Made by a program: the position numbers and the translations under genes
In this document: piece by piece, positions 1-7,287 of the stretch
How the letters are laid out: each line of letters begins with the position of its first letter
How positions within the stretch are numbered: the stretch's first letter is position 1
Source: Desulfocapsa sp.
GTDB taxonomy: Bacteria > Desulfobacterota > Desulfobulbia > Desulfobulbales > Desulfocapsaceae
NCBI GenBank assembly: GCA_029934915.1
Contig: JAOZLI010000024.1
Location: 1-14,822 of the forward strand
Length of the DNA stretch: 14,822 bases
Direction of reading: 5' to 3'
The notes under the pieces: generated by a model
The model's database searches: none
The model's input: the letters and a program-made list of their open reading frames with translations, nothing else
Told to the model about the DNA's origin: nothing

Positions 1-2
1 TG

Positions 3-3000
3 CATGGTTCTCTTGCTACAGGTGTACTTTGTACAACCTTTACTGCATCTCAGGGTCTTCTTCTGATGCTTCCCAACATGTACAAAATTGCCGGCGAACT
101 CACTCCCACCGTTTTTCATGTAACTGCTCGTTCCATCGCAGCTCAGGGACTCTCCATTTTCGGTGACCATGCTGATATTTACGCAGCACGTCAGACTGGT
201 TGGGGTATGCTTTGTTCCCAGAATGTTCAGGAATGTATGGACATGGCTCTTATCACCACCCAGGCTTCTCTTGCCACCCGTATTCCTTTTATCCATTTCT
301 TTGATGGTTTCCGTACCTCTCACGAGATTCAGAAGATTGAAGAATTGACCATGGACGATATGGCGGAGATGATAGACGAAGATCTGATCATCGAACATCG
401 TAATCGTGCTCTGACTCCTGATCGCCCAACCATGCGTGGAACTGCTCAGAACCCAGATGTATATTTCACCGGTCGTGAGACTGTGAATGAGTACTATGCA
501 GCAGCGCCAAAAGTTGTCCAGGATACCATGGACAAATTCGCGACTCTTACCGGTCGTCAGTATCATCTTTTTGATTACTACGGATCTCCTAATGCAACAG
601 ACGTTGTTGTTATGATGGCATCTGGTTGTGAGACCGTATCTGCCACCATCGATCACCTGGTAAGCCAGGGCAAAAACGTTGGTCTTGTTCTCGTTCGTTT
701 GTTCCGTCCCTTTGACTGCAAAGCAATGGTTAACGCTCTGCCTTCATCTGTTGAACGCATCACCGTTATGGACAGAACAAAAGAGCCAGGATGTGCCGGC
801 GAGCCATTGTATCAAGACGTTCGTACTGCAGTTGGTGAGGCCACCGAGTCTAACACTGCTGCATACCAGCCAATGATCATTTCCGGTCGTTATGGACTGG
901 GTTCTGCTGAATTCACCCCAGCGATGGTAAAAGCCATATTTGACAATATGGAAGCCATGGCTCCTAAAAATCACTTCTGTGTTGGTCCAAATGACGACAT
1001 TGCAGGAACAAGCCTTGATTACGATGCAACATACTCCATCGAAGGTGACGATGTTCATCGCGCAATGTTCTACGGTCTTGGATCTGACGGAACTGTAGGC
1101 GCTAACAAAAACACCATTAAGATTATTGGTACCGAGACTGATAACTCAGCTCAGGGTTATTTTGTATATGACTCCAAGAAATCCGGTTCCATGACCACAT
1201 CTCATCTGAGATTTGGTAAGAACGCGATTGTTGCTCCCTACCTTATCAGCAAGGCAACCTTTATTGCCTGTCACAACTTTACTTTCCTTGATCAGTATGA
1301 CATGCTTCGTAACCTGGAAGTCGGAGGAACATTCCTTCTCACCACCAGTTTCGATAAAAAGCAGATCTGGAAGCAGCTTCCTGCAAACGTTCAGAAAGAT
1401 CTGATCGCCAAAAAAGCAAAATTCTACATCATTGATGCCCTCGCTCTTGGCCAGGCTCTTGGTCTTGGTGCCCGCATCAATATGATCATGCAGACCGCTT
1501 TCTTCCTTATTTCAGGAATTATTTCCGAGAAAGAAGCAATCACTGCCATCAAAACTGCCATCAAGAAGACCTACGGCAAGAAAGGTGACAAGGTCGTCAA
1601 CATGAACTACGACGCCGTTGATGCTGCTGTGAAAAACATCGTTAAAGTTACCCTTGGCAAAACCGCCACAGGTCACGATATGCCTCCCACCGTTCCTGCT
1701 GATGCTCCTGAGTTTGTACGGGAAGTAACTGCAAAAATGATCCAGGGTAAAGGCGATCAGGTTAAGGTTTCCGAGATGCCAAACGATGGTACCTGGCCAA
1801 CCGCCACCACCCAGTACGAAAAACGTAACATCGGTGTGCATGTACCAGTTTGGGATGCTGACAACTGTATTCAATGTGGTCAGTGTTCTCTTGTTTGTCC
1901 TCATGCTGCAATTCGTATGAAAGTTGGTAAGATGCCTAAGGCTCCAAAGAGCTTTACCACCATCCCAGCTGTAGGCAAAGCATTCAAAGGACAAAAATTT
2001 GCCATCCAGACATTCACTGAAGATTGCTGTTCCTGTACTCAGTGTGTTGACGTATGTCCTGGTAAGAAAGGCAAGAAAGCCCTTGAAATGGTACCAAACA
2101 CCGAGAAGATTCGTACCACTCAGATCAAAAACGTTGAGTACTTCCTTGGTCTTGATGAGGTTAATCCTGCAGACGTTAATCCTGCGACCATCAAAGGCAG
2201 CCAGTTGCTTCGTCCTCTCTTTGAGTTCTCTGGAGCATGTGCCGGTTGTGGTGAGACTCCATACATCAAGCTCGTTACCCAGATGTTTGGTGACAGAATG
2301 CTGATTGCCAATGCAACCGGTTGTTCTTCCATCTACGGTGGTAACCTGCCAACCACTCCATACTGTAAGAATGAAGATGGACGTGGACCTGCATGGGCTA
2401 ACTCACTGTTCGAAGACAATGCTGAGTTTGGTCTTGGTATGCGTGCTTCTGTTTCTAAACTTGGTTCTCAGGCAACTGAGCTTCTCGACAAAGCCATTGC
2501 TGAAAAACTGATCACCAAGAAAATGGCCACTGACATTGTCAAGGCCACCCAGAAGACTCAGATGGATATCGACGCACAACGTGATCGCGTTGCCAAACTG
2601 AAAGAAAAACTTGAAGGCTCAAGCAGTATTATTGCCAAGCGCCTCCTCGGTTGTGCTGATTATCTGGTGAAGAAATCCTGCTGGGTATTCGGTGGTGACG
2701 GTTGGGCATACGATATCGGATATGGCGGACTTGATCATGTTCTCGCTTCCGGCGAAAACATCAACGTAATGATCCTTGACACCGAGGTGTATTCCAACAC
2801 CGGTGGTCAGATGTCCAAGTCCACTCCTCGTGCTGCTACTGCTCAGTTTGCTGCAGGTGGTAAGAAGATGCCTAAGAAAGATATCGGTATGATCTTCTCT
2901 ACCTATGGTAACGTGTATGTTGCTAAGGTAAACATGGGTGCCAATCCTGGTCAGGTTGCCAAGGCAATCGCAGAAGCTGAAGCGTATGATGGACCATCCC

Positions 3001-3329
3001 TTATCATCGCATACTCTCACTGCATCAACCATGGTATCAACATGACCAAAGGTCTGCATCAGCAGAAGAAGGCGGTACAATGCGGTCATTGGCCTCTGTA
3101 TCGTTACAATCCTGATCTTGAAGACGCGGGTAAGAATCCTCTTACCATCGACTCTAAAGAGCCTACCATGACTTTTGAAGAGTACGCTATGGGTGAGAAC
3201 CGTTACAGAATGCTGAAGATGATGAATCCTGAGCATGCTGATGAGTTGATGGAACAGTCCCAGAAAGACGTTACTAAGGGCTGGAAATTCCTAAAGGCCA
3301 GAGCAGCATCCCTCGACCCGGAAGAATAA
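3..3329 (+). CDS. nifJ: Pyruvate:ferredoxin (flavodoxin) oxidoreductase, 5'-truncated by window edge
   Basis: Oxidatively decarboxylates pyruvate with CoA to acetyl-CoA and CO2, reducing ferredoxin or flavodoxin; a cytoplasmic single-chain homodimeric enzyme (also called por/PFOR). The frame is open from base 3, so the N-terminus is missing; 1108 residues are visible. Visible marks: the GDHADIYAARQTGW stretch near the start (core pyrimidine-binding region); an inserted 2x[4Fe-4S] ferredoxin domain with CIQCGQCSLVCP near 1866-1900 and CCSCTQCVDVCP near 2025-2060; proximal-cluster cysteines in GACAGCGE (2238), ATGCSS (about 2325) and SHCINHG (3021); and a thiamine-pyrophosphate motif from GGDG (2691) to SNTGGQ (about 2810). 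Aligning these cysteines with my memory of the Desulfovibrio africanus enzyme (Cys812, 815, 840, 1071) suggests about 65 residues are missing upstream and that the protein ends roughly 60 residues earlier than that homologue. The gene is followed by a hairpin and a strong terminator, so it probably ends its transcript. Family identity is very secure; the physiological direction cannot be told. Confidence 0.97.
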   Translation, partial: HGSLATGVLCTTFTASQGLLLMLPNMYKIAGELTPTVFHVTARSIAAQGLSIFGDHADIYAARQTGWGMLCSQNVQECMDMALITTQASLATRIPFIHFFDGFRTSHEIQKIEELTMDDMAEMIDEDLIIEHRNRALTPDRPTMRGTAQNPDVYFTGRETVNEYYAAAPKVVQDTMDKFATLTGRQYHLFDYYGSPNATDVVVMMASGCETVSATIDHLVSQGKNVGLVLVRLFRPFDCKAMVNALPSSVERITVMDRTKEPGCAGEPLYQDVRTAVGEATESNTAAYQPMIISGRYGLGSAEFTPAMVKAIFDNMEAMAPKNHFCVGPNDDIAGTSLDYDATYSIEGDDVHRAMFYGLGSDGTVGANKNTIKIIGTETDNSAQGYFVYDSKKSGSMTTSHLRFGKNAIVAPYLISKATFIACHNFTFLDQYDMLRNLEVGGTFLLTTSFDKKQIWKQLPANVQKDLIAKKAKFYIIDALALGQALGLGARINMIMQTAFFLISGIISEKEAITAIKTAIKKTYGKKGDKVVNMNYDAVDAAVKNIVKVTLGKTATGHDMPPTVPADAPEFVREVTAKMIQGKGDQVKVSEMPNDGTWPTATTQYEKRNIGVHVPVWDADNCIQCGQCSLVCPHAAIRMKVGKMPKAPKSFTTIPAVGKAFKGQKFAIQTFTEDCCSCTQCVDVCPGKKGKKALEMVPNTEKIRTTQIKNVEYFLGLDEVNPADVNPATIKGSQLLRPLFEFSGACAGCGETPYIKLVTQMFGDRMLIANATGCSSIYGGNLPTTPYCKNEDGRGPAWANSLFEDNAEFGLGMRASVSKLGSQATELLDKAIAEKLITKKMATDIVKATQKTQMDIDAQRDRVAKLKEKLEGSSSIIAKRLLGCADYLVKKSCWVFGGDGWAYDIGYGGLDHVLASGENINVMILDTEVYSNTGGQMSKSTPRAATAQFAAGGKKMPKKDIGMIFSTYGNVYVAKVNMGANPGQVAKAIAEAEAYDGPSLIIAYSHCINHGINMTKGLHQQKKAVQCGHWPLYRYNPDLEDAGKNPLTIDSKEPTMTFEEYAMGENRYRMLKMMNPEHADELMEQSQKDVTKGWKFLKARAASLDPEE

Positions 3330-3341
3330 AAAAACTTCATC

Positions 3342-3428
3342 AGCAGCCCATATCTGCTCACGATTAGCTTAACTCATGTAGCGCTGCTACTATGAGCCAA
3401 GCTAATCGAGCAGATCTGAACTACTGCT
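3342..3428. repeat. Long imperfect palindrome downstream of the PFOR gene
   Basis: Arms 3352-3359 (ATCTGCTC) and 3362-3370 (GATTAGCTT) pair with 3399-3415, with a 2-base bulge. Inside, CTCAT (3373-3377) pairs with ATGAG (3392-3396) and GTAGC (3378-3382) with GCTAC (3386-3390) around a 3-base loop. Together that is about 27 bp of stem. AGCAG at 3342 and CTGCT at 3424 could extend it. No T-tract follows directly, so it is not a classic terminator. It may be a small mobile palindromic repeat, a 3' mRNA-stabilising hairpin, or part of a composite terminator with the next stem. Confidence 0.7.
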
Positions 3429-3453
3429 AAAGTTTTTGAGAAAGCTGTAATGC

Positions 3454-3492
3454 AAAAAGGGCTTTGGAAGTTACACTTCCAAAGCCCTTTTT
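3454..3492. terminator. Bidirectional rho-independent terminator
   Basis: A perfect 18-bp stem (3454-3471 with 3475-3492) closes on a 3-base loop. It has a GGGCTTTGGAAGT core and A5/T5 ends, so a T-tract follows the stem on both strands. It lies between the convergent PFOR gene (ends 3329) and the ATPase gene (ends 3543) and can terminate both. Confidence 0.9.
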
Positions 3493-3542
3493 CTGTTTTA
3501 TGTTTCATGTTTCCCTAATCATCACCTGGAACTTCGTATTTC

Positions 3543-4856
3543 TTAAGTTATTTTTGAGTAAACCTTAACACTTGAGTAGGCGAAATATAGAGGTAGAAAT
3601 ATAAGATTTTGCTCAGGAAGCTCTGCGTAGGTATTATCTGAAAAAACAAGTCCATGTCCACAGTTATTGTATGTCTGCAAAAACAGATGGAGGCTTTTCA
3701 AACGGCCTGACGGACCACTTTTCACTTCGATTGGATGTATTTTATTTTTTATAACAGCAAGAAAGTCTACTTCTGCGGAACTGCTTTTGGCTCTACGTGA
3801 CCAATAGTAGAGAGGTTCCGTTTGGGCCGCCACCATTTCCTGCCCGACAAATTGTTCTGCCATTGCACCACGAAAAACATTAAGCAATTGACTTTTGCTA
3901 TACTCAACATCCACTGCCATTCCGGAAAGATAACGAAAAAGACCAATATCAACCATCAGGGCTTTAAATACTTTCGCAGAGACAGAGGCACCAAGTGGCA
4001 GTCCTGAAGGATCGGCAGATGGAACTTTGCTTATGATCTTGGCAAGGCAGAGCAATTCAAAAGATTTTTTCAGGGTTGGATTTGAATATCCTTCTGCAAG
4101 TTTTGCATATTTAATCTGCTGTCCGACATATCTGGCAACTGACGTGAGCACATTATTCAAGCACAACTTATCTGCCCGAGGAGCATATTTACCAAAATCG
4201 AGACGATATGTTTCAATTATCTCGGCCTGAACTTCAAATGATTCCTGCAACGAACCGGAATCAATATAAGCTTTAACGCTTTCCGGCATTCCTCCAATAA
4301 AAAAATAACGGCGCAACTCATCACAAAGGGTAGTGTGGATTGCAGGCGAAAGCAGGCGTGGGCGATCTCTAACATACTCAGCTGCTATTTCATTGCCTAT
4401 CGCCGACAGGTATTCTGCAAAACAAAGTGGCTGTAGATGCATGAATTGAATTCTACCAACGGGAAACGATATATCCTTCAGAGCAAACTCCAACAGAGAA
4501 CCGGCTGCAATAACATGTAAATCCGGCATCTCTTCATAAAAATACCGTAGCGCTGTGATGGTTCTTGGGCAGGATTGAATTTCGTCAAAGAACAACAATG
4601 TTTTGCCGGGTATAATTTTCACACCCAACATGACCTCCAGATCAGCGACAAGACGGGAAGCAGTAAGGTCTCCAGCAAAAATATTGTGTAATTCAGGTTT
4701 TTTTTCCAAATCCACGAGCGCAAACGAATCAAAAAAACCGGCGAACCTTTTAACTGAATAGGTTTTCCCAACCTGTCGCGCTCCTCTAAGAATCAGTGGT
4801 TTGCGACGTATCTTATTTTTCCATTTAAGTAATTCGTTATCGATATTTCTTTTCAT
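3543..4856 (-). CDS. Orphan AAA ATPase with C-terminal DUF4143 / PD-(D/E)xK-like region
   Basis: A P-loop ATPase of the AAA_14 plus DUF4143 family; members are common in bacteria and archaea, scattered between strains, and have no settled function. Numbered from the upstream GTG at 4874: Walker A GARQVGKT (31-38), Walker B LLFFDEIQ (93-100), a sensor-like AAGSLLEF (123-130), the YRLDFGKYAP entry to DUF4143 (about 223-232), and a nuclease-like end AEVDF (367-371) with IEVKSG (382-387), whose D370, E383 and K385 fit a PD-(D/E)xK core. I prefer the ATG at 4856 (MKRNIDNELLKWKNK), because family members start just there and neither candidate has a Shine-Dalgarno. Starting at 4874 would add six residues. 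The length of about 437 residues is full for the family. It stands alone, convergent with PFOR and behind its shared terminator, as expected for an acquired single gene. The nuclease-like fold is inference; activity is unknown. Confidence 0.9.
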   Translation of the reverse strand: MKRNIDNELLKWKNKIRRKPLILRGARQVGKTYSVKRFAGFFDSFALVDLEKKPELHNIFAGDLTASRLVADLEVMLGVKIIPGKTLLFFDEIQSCPRTITALRYFYEEMPDLHVIAAGSLLEFALKDISFPVGRIQFMHLQPLCFAEYLSAIGNEIAAEYVRDRPRLLSPAIHTTLCDELRRYFFIGGMPESVKAYIDSGSLQESFEVQAEIIETYRLDFGKYAPRADKLCLNNVLTSVARYVGQQIKYAKLAEGYSNPTLKKSFELLCLAKIISKVPSADPSGLPLGASVSAKVFKALMVDIGLFRYLSGMAVDVEYSKSQLLNVFRGAMAEQFVGQEMVAAQTEPLYYWSRRAKSSSAEVDFLAVIKNKIHPIEVKSGPSGRLKSLHLFLQTYNNCGHGLVFSDNTYAELPEQNLIFLPLYFAYSSVKVYSKIT

Positions 4857-4940
4857 TATAAAATGACATACCACTATTAATTTAATAACACAAGGCTGTT
4901 TTTGTCTTCTTAGTTTAAAAAAGAAAGCATTCTTTTTACC

Positions 4941-4962
4941 CTCCGCAAGGGCGGGCTCCTAC
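4941..4962 (-). repeat. Short REP-like fragment
   Basis: Read on the minus strand, this begins GTAGGAGCCCGCCC and continues TTGCGGAG, with a CCGC/GCGG mini-hairpin (4943-4946 with 4951-4954). It resembles the GTAGGAGC(C/G)GGC class of proteobacterial repetitive extragenic palindromes. Only one copy is visible here, so its repeat nature is inferred from resemblance. The rest of the 4875-5123 gap holds an A/T-rich hairpin and the candidate terminator listed next. Confidence 0.4.
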
Positions 4963-5034
4963 TATAAATTGCCGGCAAGATGGTTAGAATCATCAGGAAG
5001 GATGACATTAGTCAATAGCTACGGGGATCAAAAG

Positions 5035-5073
5035 AAAAAGAGAATATATTCGACATTCTGCGGTTCTCTTTTT
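5035..5073 (-). terminator. Possible intrinsic terminator of the YkgJ-type gene
   Basis: AAAAAGAGAA (5035-5044) pairs perfectly with TTCTCTTTTT (5064-5073), closing a 19-base loop. In the minus direction the stem runs into a T-rich tract. The stem is A/T-rich and the loop long, so this is weaker than the other terminators. Its position 50 bp past the stop at 5124 fits. Confidence 0.4.
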
Positions 5074-5123
5074 GGCACGACCACAACGAACGGTGATCGC
5101 GCCAATTGGAGACAAACTAGCAC

Positions 5124-6086
5124 CTATAAATCAGGATCAACCTCTTCCCCACGTGCCTTTTTAATAGCTTTATAATCCTCAACAGATTGGACTACAGAGT
5201 CTTCCTGACTCTTCTTAATCACTTCCACTCTCTCCTGAATCTTATCCTCACGGATATTAAGCCCTTTATCTGCACCAAACAGAGAAGAGGCAAGATATCT
5301 AAAGGAGAAGAGCATCAATTCCACATCGTCTGCCTTGATTTTTTCCAGGGTTTCATCGTCAACGACATAGGTATCAAGAAAAGTACTCTCAAAGATAAAT
5401 CGTTTAAAATGATCAAGATCGGTGGAAGCCATAAAAAACATACGTTTGGCCTGATCTGACAAAGAGGCCTGATGACCAAAAGATTTACGTCGCATTACAA
5501 GACGCAACCACTCTTTATTCATTTCATCACGAACATCCACACCCTGATCTTTACGCCATTCAGCAACGGTCCATTCTTTGTCTTCTTCAAAACCTTTACA
5601 ATGATCTTCCTTTACAATGAAGAAGAATTTCTCTTCATCTTTCTGATCAGCGCCCTCTCCCATGGCCCCCTGGCCTTCGTGGAAATCGGCCATACCAACA
5701 GGATAGTAGCGACATGCAGATGGGCGATCAGTGTATACTGTACAGCCTTCGGGGGTGACGAAAGGACAGGGATTTCGGTCCTTATCTTCACTAAGTTTTA
5801 AAGCAACTCCAGGCATATCTGTTTTTTCGAGGTATACGGGAGTTGTATATTTCTCAAGAAATTCGTGAGCTGGCAATCCAAGACGGTTCTTCAACTGCAG
5901 AATATCATAGGGGGTAAGCACTATTTTAATGCCATGACAACAGGCTGTAAAACAGCTGACACCGGGATGACAACGAAACTTTATCTTCGATTCCAGTGTC
6001 AATTTTTTTGGCAAGATATTGGATGGGTTGTCAATCCCCTTCCCAAACAAAGTCTTCTCTTTAGCTGACGGATCATTTTCACTCAT
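5124..6086 (-). CDS. YkgJ-family cysteine-cluster protein
   Basis: A 320-residue protein with the YkgJ / CxxxCxxCC-type cysteine cluster thought to bind zinc or an iron-sulfur centre; the biochemical role of the family is not settled. The cluster is FRCHPGVSCFTACC (C39, C45, C49, C50), followed after about 55 residues by CPFVTPEGCTVYTDRPSACRYYPVG (C107, C115, C125), with another Cys at 163 in DHCKGFEED. The remaining C-terminal half (about 165-320) is acidic, probably helical and unlike a simple YkgJ unit, so the protein is roughly twice the length of minimal members. There is no signal peptide or membrane segment, so it is likely cytosolic. The ATG at 6086 is preceded by AAAGGTGTAGGA, a usable ribosome-binding site, and by a good promoter. 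It is divergent from the small gene at 6314. Family call is secure; function unknown. Confidence 0.9.
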   Translation of the reverse strand: MSENDPSAKEKTLFGKGIDNPSNILPKKLTLESKIKFRCHPGVSCFTACCHGIKIVLTPYDILQLKNRLGLPAHEFLEKYTTPVYLEKTDMPGVALKLSEDKDRNPCPFVTPEGCTVYTDRPSACRYYPVGMADFHEGQGAMGEGADQKDEEKFFFIVKEDHCKGFEEDKEWTVAEWRKDQGVDVRDEMNKEWLRLVMRRKSFGHQASLSDQAKRMFFMASTDLDHFKRFIFESTFLDTYVVDDETLEKIKADDVELMLFSFRYLASSLFGADKGLNIREDKIQERVEVIKKSQEDSVVQSVEDYKAIKKARGEEVDPDL

Positions 6087-6138
6087 TCCTACACCTTTCT
6101 TTTATATTTATATTTACGTAGATTCTCACAAAATCTTT

Positions 6139-6167
6139 ACAATAAACACATAGGGGTGAGGTGTCAA
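6139..6167 (-). promoter_or_regulatory. Sigma70-type promoter for the YkgJ-type gene
   Basis: On the minus strand, a consensus -35 TTGACA (6167-6162) and a -10 TATTGT (6144-6139) are separated by 17 bp. They lie about 53 bp upstream of the start codon at 6086. Inferred from sequence match and spacing. Confidence 0.6.
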
Positions 6168-6227
6168 ACCGTTTTCCGTAAAGGCTTCCAGCATTTTAAG
6201 AATTTCCTTAATTTTACTTCAATTTTC

Positions 6228-6256
6228 TTGCGATTTGGCCTCAATATACGTATAGT
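6228..6256 (+). promoter_or_regulatory. Sigma70-type promoter for the small ORF / PHP gene pair
   Basis: -35 TTGCGA (6228-6233), a 17-bp spacer and -10 TATAGT (6251-6256) stand about 58 bp before the ATG at 6314. Together with the minus-strand promoter at 6139-6167, this makes the 6087-6313 gap a divergent promoter region. Confidence 0.5.
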
Positions 6257-6313
6257 CATTTTTCAGTATATTATCACTATTCCAATACATTCCTTATTTC
6301 CTGGATACAACAT

Positions 6314-6508
6314 ATGAAGCTTTTCGTTCGCCCCGTAGATTTCAGCAGAGTCAATACGCTTGTTTACCACCTGCCAGAAGGTCCCACAGTCGCCCTGCCA
6401 CCTGAAGGAATCGAGGAATTCCTCGAACTCGAACTGAAGACAGGTCATATCTGCGATACTTCTGATATTGACGGAGTAGTCCATTTATTCCCCAGAGGTA
6501 ACGCCTGA
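6314..6508 (+). CDS. Small uncharacterised protein (64 aa) coupled to the PHP gene
   Basis: I do not recognise a family. The ORF starts with ATG at 6314 (MKLFVRPVDFSRVNTLVYHL) and ends with TGA at 6506-6508. It is acidic (for example GIEEFLELELK) and ends HLFPRGNA, with one Cys (in HICDTSD) and no membrane segment or signal peptide. Reasons to think it real: it follows a well-spaced promoter, and its stop codon overlaps the point where the downstream PHP-domain reading frame must begin, which suggests translational coupling. Against it: the Shine-Dalgarno is weak (a GGAT about 8 bases before the ATG) and the protein is short. It could be a small partner or regulator of the PHP enzyme, or a leader ORF; this is inference from position only. 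Confidence 0.6.
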   Translation: MKLFVRPVDFSRVNTLVYHLPEGPTVALPPEGIEEFLELELKTGHICDTSDIDGVVHLFPRGNA

Positions 6509-7287
6509 TCCCACCTATTATTCCTATCCTTTCAGACGGTCATGTACACACAAAATATTGCCATCATGCCACAGGAGAGATGGAAGAGTATGTTCGTAGC
6601 GGGATAACTGCCGAGCTCTCTGAAATAGTTTTCCTTGAACATATGGAAGCAGGTGTGCACTACTTTGAGTCCACCTGGCTCACTGAGGATGATTTTGATC
6701 AATATTTTGCAGAAGGGATCCGGCTGCGCCGGAAATATCGGGATACAATCAAAGTTTCTCTTGGCGTAGAGGTAGGATACAGCCCTTCCCACAAGCACGA
6801 ATTACTTGATCGCCTGGCTAAAAGGAAATGGGACAGAATAGGAATTTCCTATCATTTCATGGCACGCCCGAATGGTGCATACCATCTCAACCTGCTCAGC
6901 CGCAAGCAGGAGAATATTGCAGCCATTGAGAAAGCAGGCTGCAAACAGGTTATACAGAAGTATTTAGCCACCCTTGTTGAAGCCATTGAAGTACTCCCAG
7001 GCACAGTCCTCTGCCATCTTGACGCTGCTCTGCGCCACCTGCCAGATGCTCACATCGACGAAGCATATTTACCGCAAATCAAAGAAGTACTGCAGGCTGT
7101 AAAAGAAAAAGGAATCGCTCTTGAAATAAATACTGCGGGATTCAGCAACAGGGGAGCGCCATATCCTGCCCCTTTTATAGTACAAGAAGCAATCAAACTC
7201 AGTATTCCCCTGCTACCGGGCTCTGATGCCCATCATCCTAAAGATGTGGGGCGAAATTTCAAAGATATTCGCTCATTGCCTCTTTAA
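6505..7287 (+). CDS. PHP-domain phosphoesterase (histidinol-phosphatase-like), non-AUG start
   Basis: A metal-dependent PHP-superfamily hydrolase of the HisK/HisJ-like type; such enzymes remove phosphate from histidinol phosphate, but other substrates occur and no his gene is nearby. Ligand motifs in order: SDGHVHT (6532-6552), FLEHME, GVEVGY, SYHF, CHLDAAL, EINTAGF and the terminal GSDAHHP. The first in-frame ATG (6580) would remove the DGHVHT motif, so translation must begin earlier. The frame is open only from 6502. Candidates are CTG 6505, ATC 6508 and ATT 6517/6520. I chose CTG 6505 because AGAGGT (6494-6499) sits 5 bases upstream and the codon overlaps the TGA of the preceding small ORF. 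That gives about 260 residues, near the usual length. The last 29 nt overlap the convergent HEAT-receiver gene. Family secure, exact start and substrate open. Confidence 0.88.
   Translation: MIPPIIPILSDGHVHTKYCHHATGEMEEYVRSGITAELSEIVFLEHMEAGVHYFESTWLTEDDFDQYFAEGIRLRRKYRDTIKVSLGVEVGYSPSHKHELLDRLAKRKWDRIGISYHFMARPNGAYHLNLLSRKQENIAAIEKAGCKQVIQKYLATLVEAIEVLPGTVLCHLDAALRHLPDAHIDEAYLPQIKEVLQAVKEKGIALEINTAGFSNRGAPYPAPFIVQEAIKLSIPLLPGSDAHHPKDVGRNFKDIRSLPL

Noticed and set aside
2619..3236. Minus-strand 205-codon ORF inside the PFOR gene
   Set aside because: Antisense to the conserved TPP domain; His/Ile-rich composition with no motif.
4917..4937. AAAAGAA/TTCTTTT hairpin between the ATPase gene and the REP-like fragment
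   Set aside because: Almost all A/T pairs, and it lies upstream of the ATPase start, so a terminator role is poorly supported.
6411..6426. 16-bp perfect palindrome (TCGAGGAATTCCTCGA) inside the 64-aa ORF
   Set aside because: Encodes the EEFLE stretch; a single short coding palindrome is likely coincidence.
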